Made by a program: the position numbers and the translations under genes. Below, one piece after another: positions 63,212 through 64,000 of a DNA stretch of 64,000 nucleotides. Below the pieces are notes generated by a model. It saw only the letters and a program-made list of their open reading frames with translations, had not been told where the DNA came from and ran no database searches. How positions within the stretch are numbered: position 1 is the first letter of the stretch; each line of letters opens with the position of its first letter. The stretch is from Burkholderiales bacterium (GTDB lineage Bacteria; Pseudomonadota; Gammaproteobacteria; Burkholderiales; Nitrosomonadaceae): the NCBI GenBank assembly GCA_024235795.1, contig JACKLR010000003.1, positions 372,001-436,000 on the forward strand. Direction: 5' to 3'.

Positions 63212-64000
63212 ATGAATTCTACTGCGGATTTTGTTGACTGGTTTCGCTCCGTCGCCCCTTATATCAATACATTCAGAGGAAAAGTCTTTGTCATTGGCAT
63301 TAGCGGTGAAATGATCACCGACAAAAATTTTGTCAGCTTTGTCCATGATATTAATTTACTGGCCAGCTTGGGAGTAGAGTTGGTATTGGTATATGGTGCC
63401 CACCCGCAAATACGTCAGCGTTTGAATCAAAATCAACTCAAAATAATGTCTTCAATGGGTACAGACATCACCGATCCGGAATCGTTACAATACATAAAAG
63501 AGGCCGTTGGGCGTGTTCATCTCGAAATAGAAGCACAGTTATCCATGGGATTACCGAATTCTCCGATGGCTAACGCAGCAATTCGTGTAACCAGCAGCAA
63601 TTTTGTCACGGCCTGCCCCTTGGGCATTATTCATGGTATCGATTTTATGCATACCGGCAAAGTACGCAAAATCGATTCCCAAGCTATACAACTTTGTCTG
63701 AATCAAGGTGATGTTGTTCTAATACCCCCACTCGGATATTCACCCACAGGTGAAATTTTTAGTTTATCTATGAATAATGTTGCAACGGAAGTCGCGATTG
63801 CATTGAACGCTGAAAAGCTTATTTTTATGCTGGATACGCTTGATGACAACACGACACCCGATAACACTAAAACTCTCCCCCGTGAATTAACCGTTGCACA
63901 ATGCAAATCGTTGCTTCAACACCAAGAAAAAAACAGTTTATCCGGATTTTCTGATGAAATTCAGAAATCACTTTCTTGCGCAATAAAAACCTGTGAAACC
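63212..64000 (+). CDS. argA: N-acetylglutamate synthase ArgA, 3' end missing
   Basis: The first 263 residues are in the window and contain most of the amino-acid-kinase domain: FRGKVFVIGISGEMIT, LVYGAHPQIRQRL, NQGDVVLIPPLGYSPTGEIF. The GNAT acetyltransferase half lies beyond the right edge. ArgA makes N-acetylglutamate from acetyl-CoA and glutamate, the first step of arginine synthesis. The family call is secure, and the length is not judged. Confidence 0.92.
   Translation, partial: MNSTADFVDWFRSVAPYINTFRGKVFVIGISGEMITDKNFVSFVHDINLLASLGVELVLVYGAHPQIRQRLNQNQLKIMSSMGTDITDPESLQYIKEAVGRVHLEIEAQLSMGLPNSPMANAAIRVTSSNFVTACPLGIIHGIDFMHTGKVRKIDSQAIQLCLNQGDVVLIPPLGYSPTGEIFSLSMNNVATEVAIALNAEKLIFMLDTLDDNTTPDNTKTLPRELTVAQCKSLLQHQEKNSLSGFSDEIQKSLSCAIKTCET

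Noticed and set aside
1..64000. tRNA, rRNA or riboswitch genes
   Set aside because: None was recognised by eye. A covariance-model search would be needed to exclude small RNAs.

Overview
The window comes from an ammonia-oxidising betaproteobacterium, almost certainly a Nitrosomonas. It carries a complete amoCAB operon for copper membrane ammonia monooxygenase (53984-57059, minus strand), a hopanoid gene set and otherwise ordinary betaproteobacterial housekeeping genes (purMN, hda, trkAH, rsmE, argA). The species cannot be fixed from this sequence alone. No tRNA, rRNA or CRISPR array was seen.

Region 1 (1-23.9 kb) is a phosphate-scavenging and lipid-remodelling island. It holds a PstS phosphate-binding protein (cut by the window edge), an atypical pyruvate kinase, a secreted phytase/esterase-like protein, a fused ornithine-lipid synthase (OlsF type), a periplasmic glycerophosphodiesterase, a secreted metallophosphoesterase, a PlcP-type phospholipase C, a patatin, a PGPGW membrane protein, a PAP2 phosphatase, a glycosyltransferase, a diacylglycerol-kinase-like enzyme, a SixA-type phosphatase and a PhoX/DUF839 protein. 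Eight upstream regions have Pho-box-like 7-mers with 4-nt spacers, and in each the last 7-mer ends exactly 10 nt before a -10-like hexamer. Four are strong, and the others are weaker. The inferred logic is that phosphate starvation turns on phosphate capture, phospholipid breakdown and synthesis of phosphorus-free lipids.

The island is interrupted at 7.6-13.5 kb by accessory DNA. This contains a single-chain restriction-methylation-specificity gene split by an 8-bp tandem duplication, a zeta-toxin-like kinase with a small partner gene, and a dead Crp/Fnr regulator.

Region 2 (23.9-31.8 kb) is an accessory zone. It has an AbrB-type antitoxin with a dead VapC, an IS66 accessory protein, a filamentous-phage Zot remnant, three AT-rich unknown genes, a PIN/RHH toxin-antitoxin pair, a Fic protein, HepT and IS4 remnants, and several copies of a dispersed repeat that separate the modules.

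Region 3 (31.9-51.2 kb) is largely core and lipid metabolism: purM-purN-DUF3108, an RsmB/NOP methyltransferase, the hopanoid operon hpnH-hpnB-hpnM-hpnN, an FAD oxidoreductase with a CTG start codon, and a four-gene cluster (acyl-AMP ligase, NAD epimerase/reductase, ACP, serine-palmitoyltransferase-like enzyme) that matches the core of bacterial sphingolipid synthesis. A HAD phosphatase, hda and a PerM-type permease follow.

Region 4 (51.5-64 kb) begins with an IS graveyard and one intact IS256-family element with an 8-bp target duplication. It is followed by the amoCAB operon with a strong terminator and no amoE/amoD genes, then pilG-like, trkH, trkA, an inositol-monophosphatase-family gene, a redoxin, rsmE and the start of argA.
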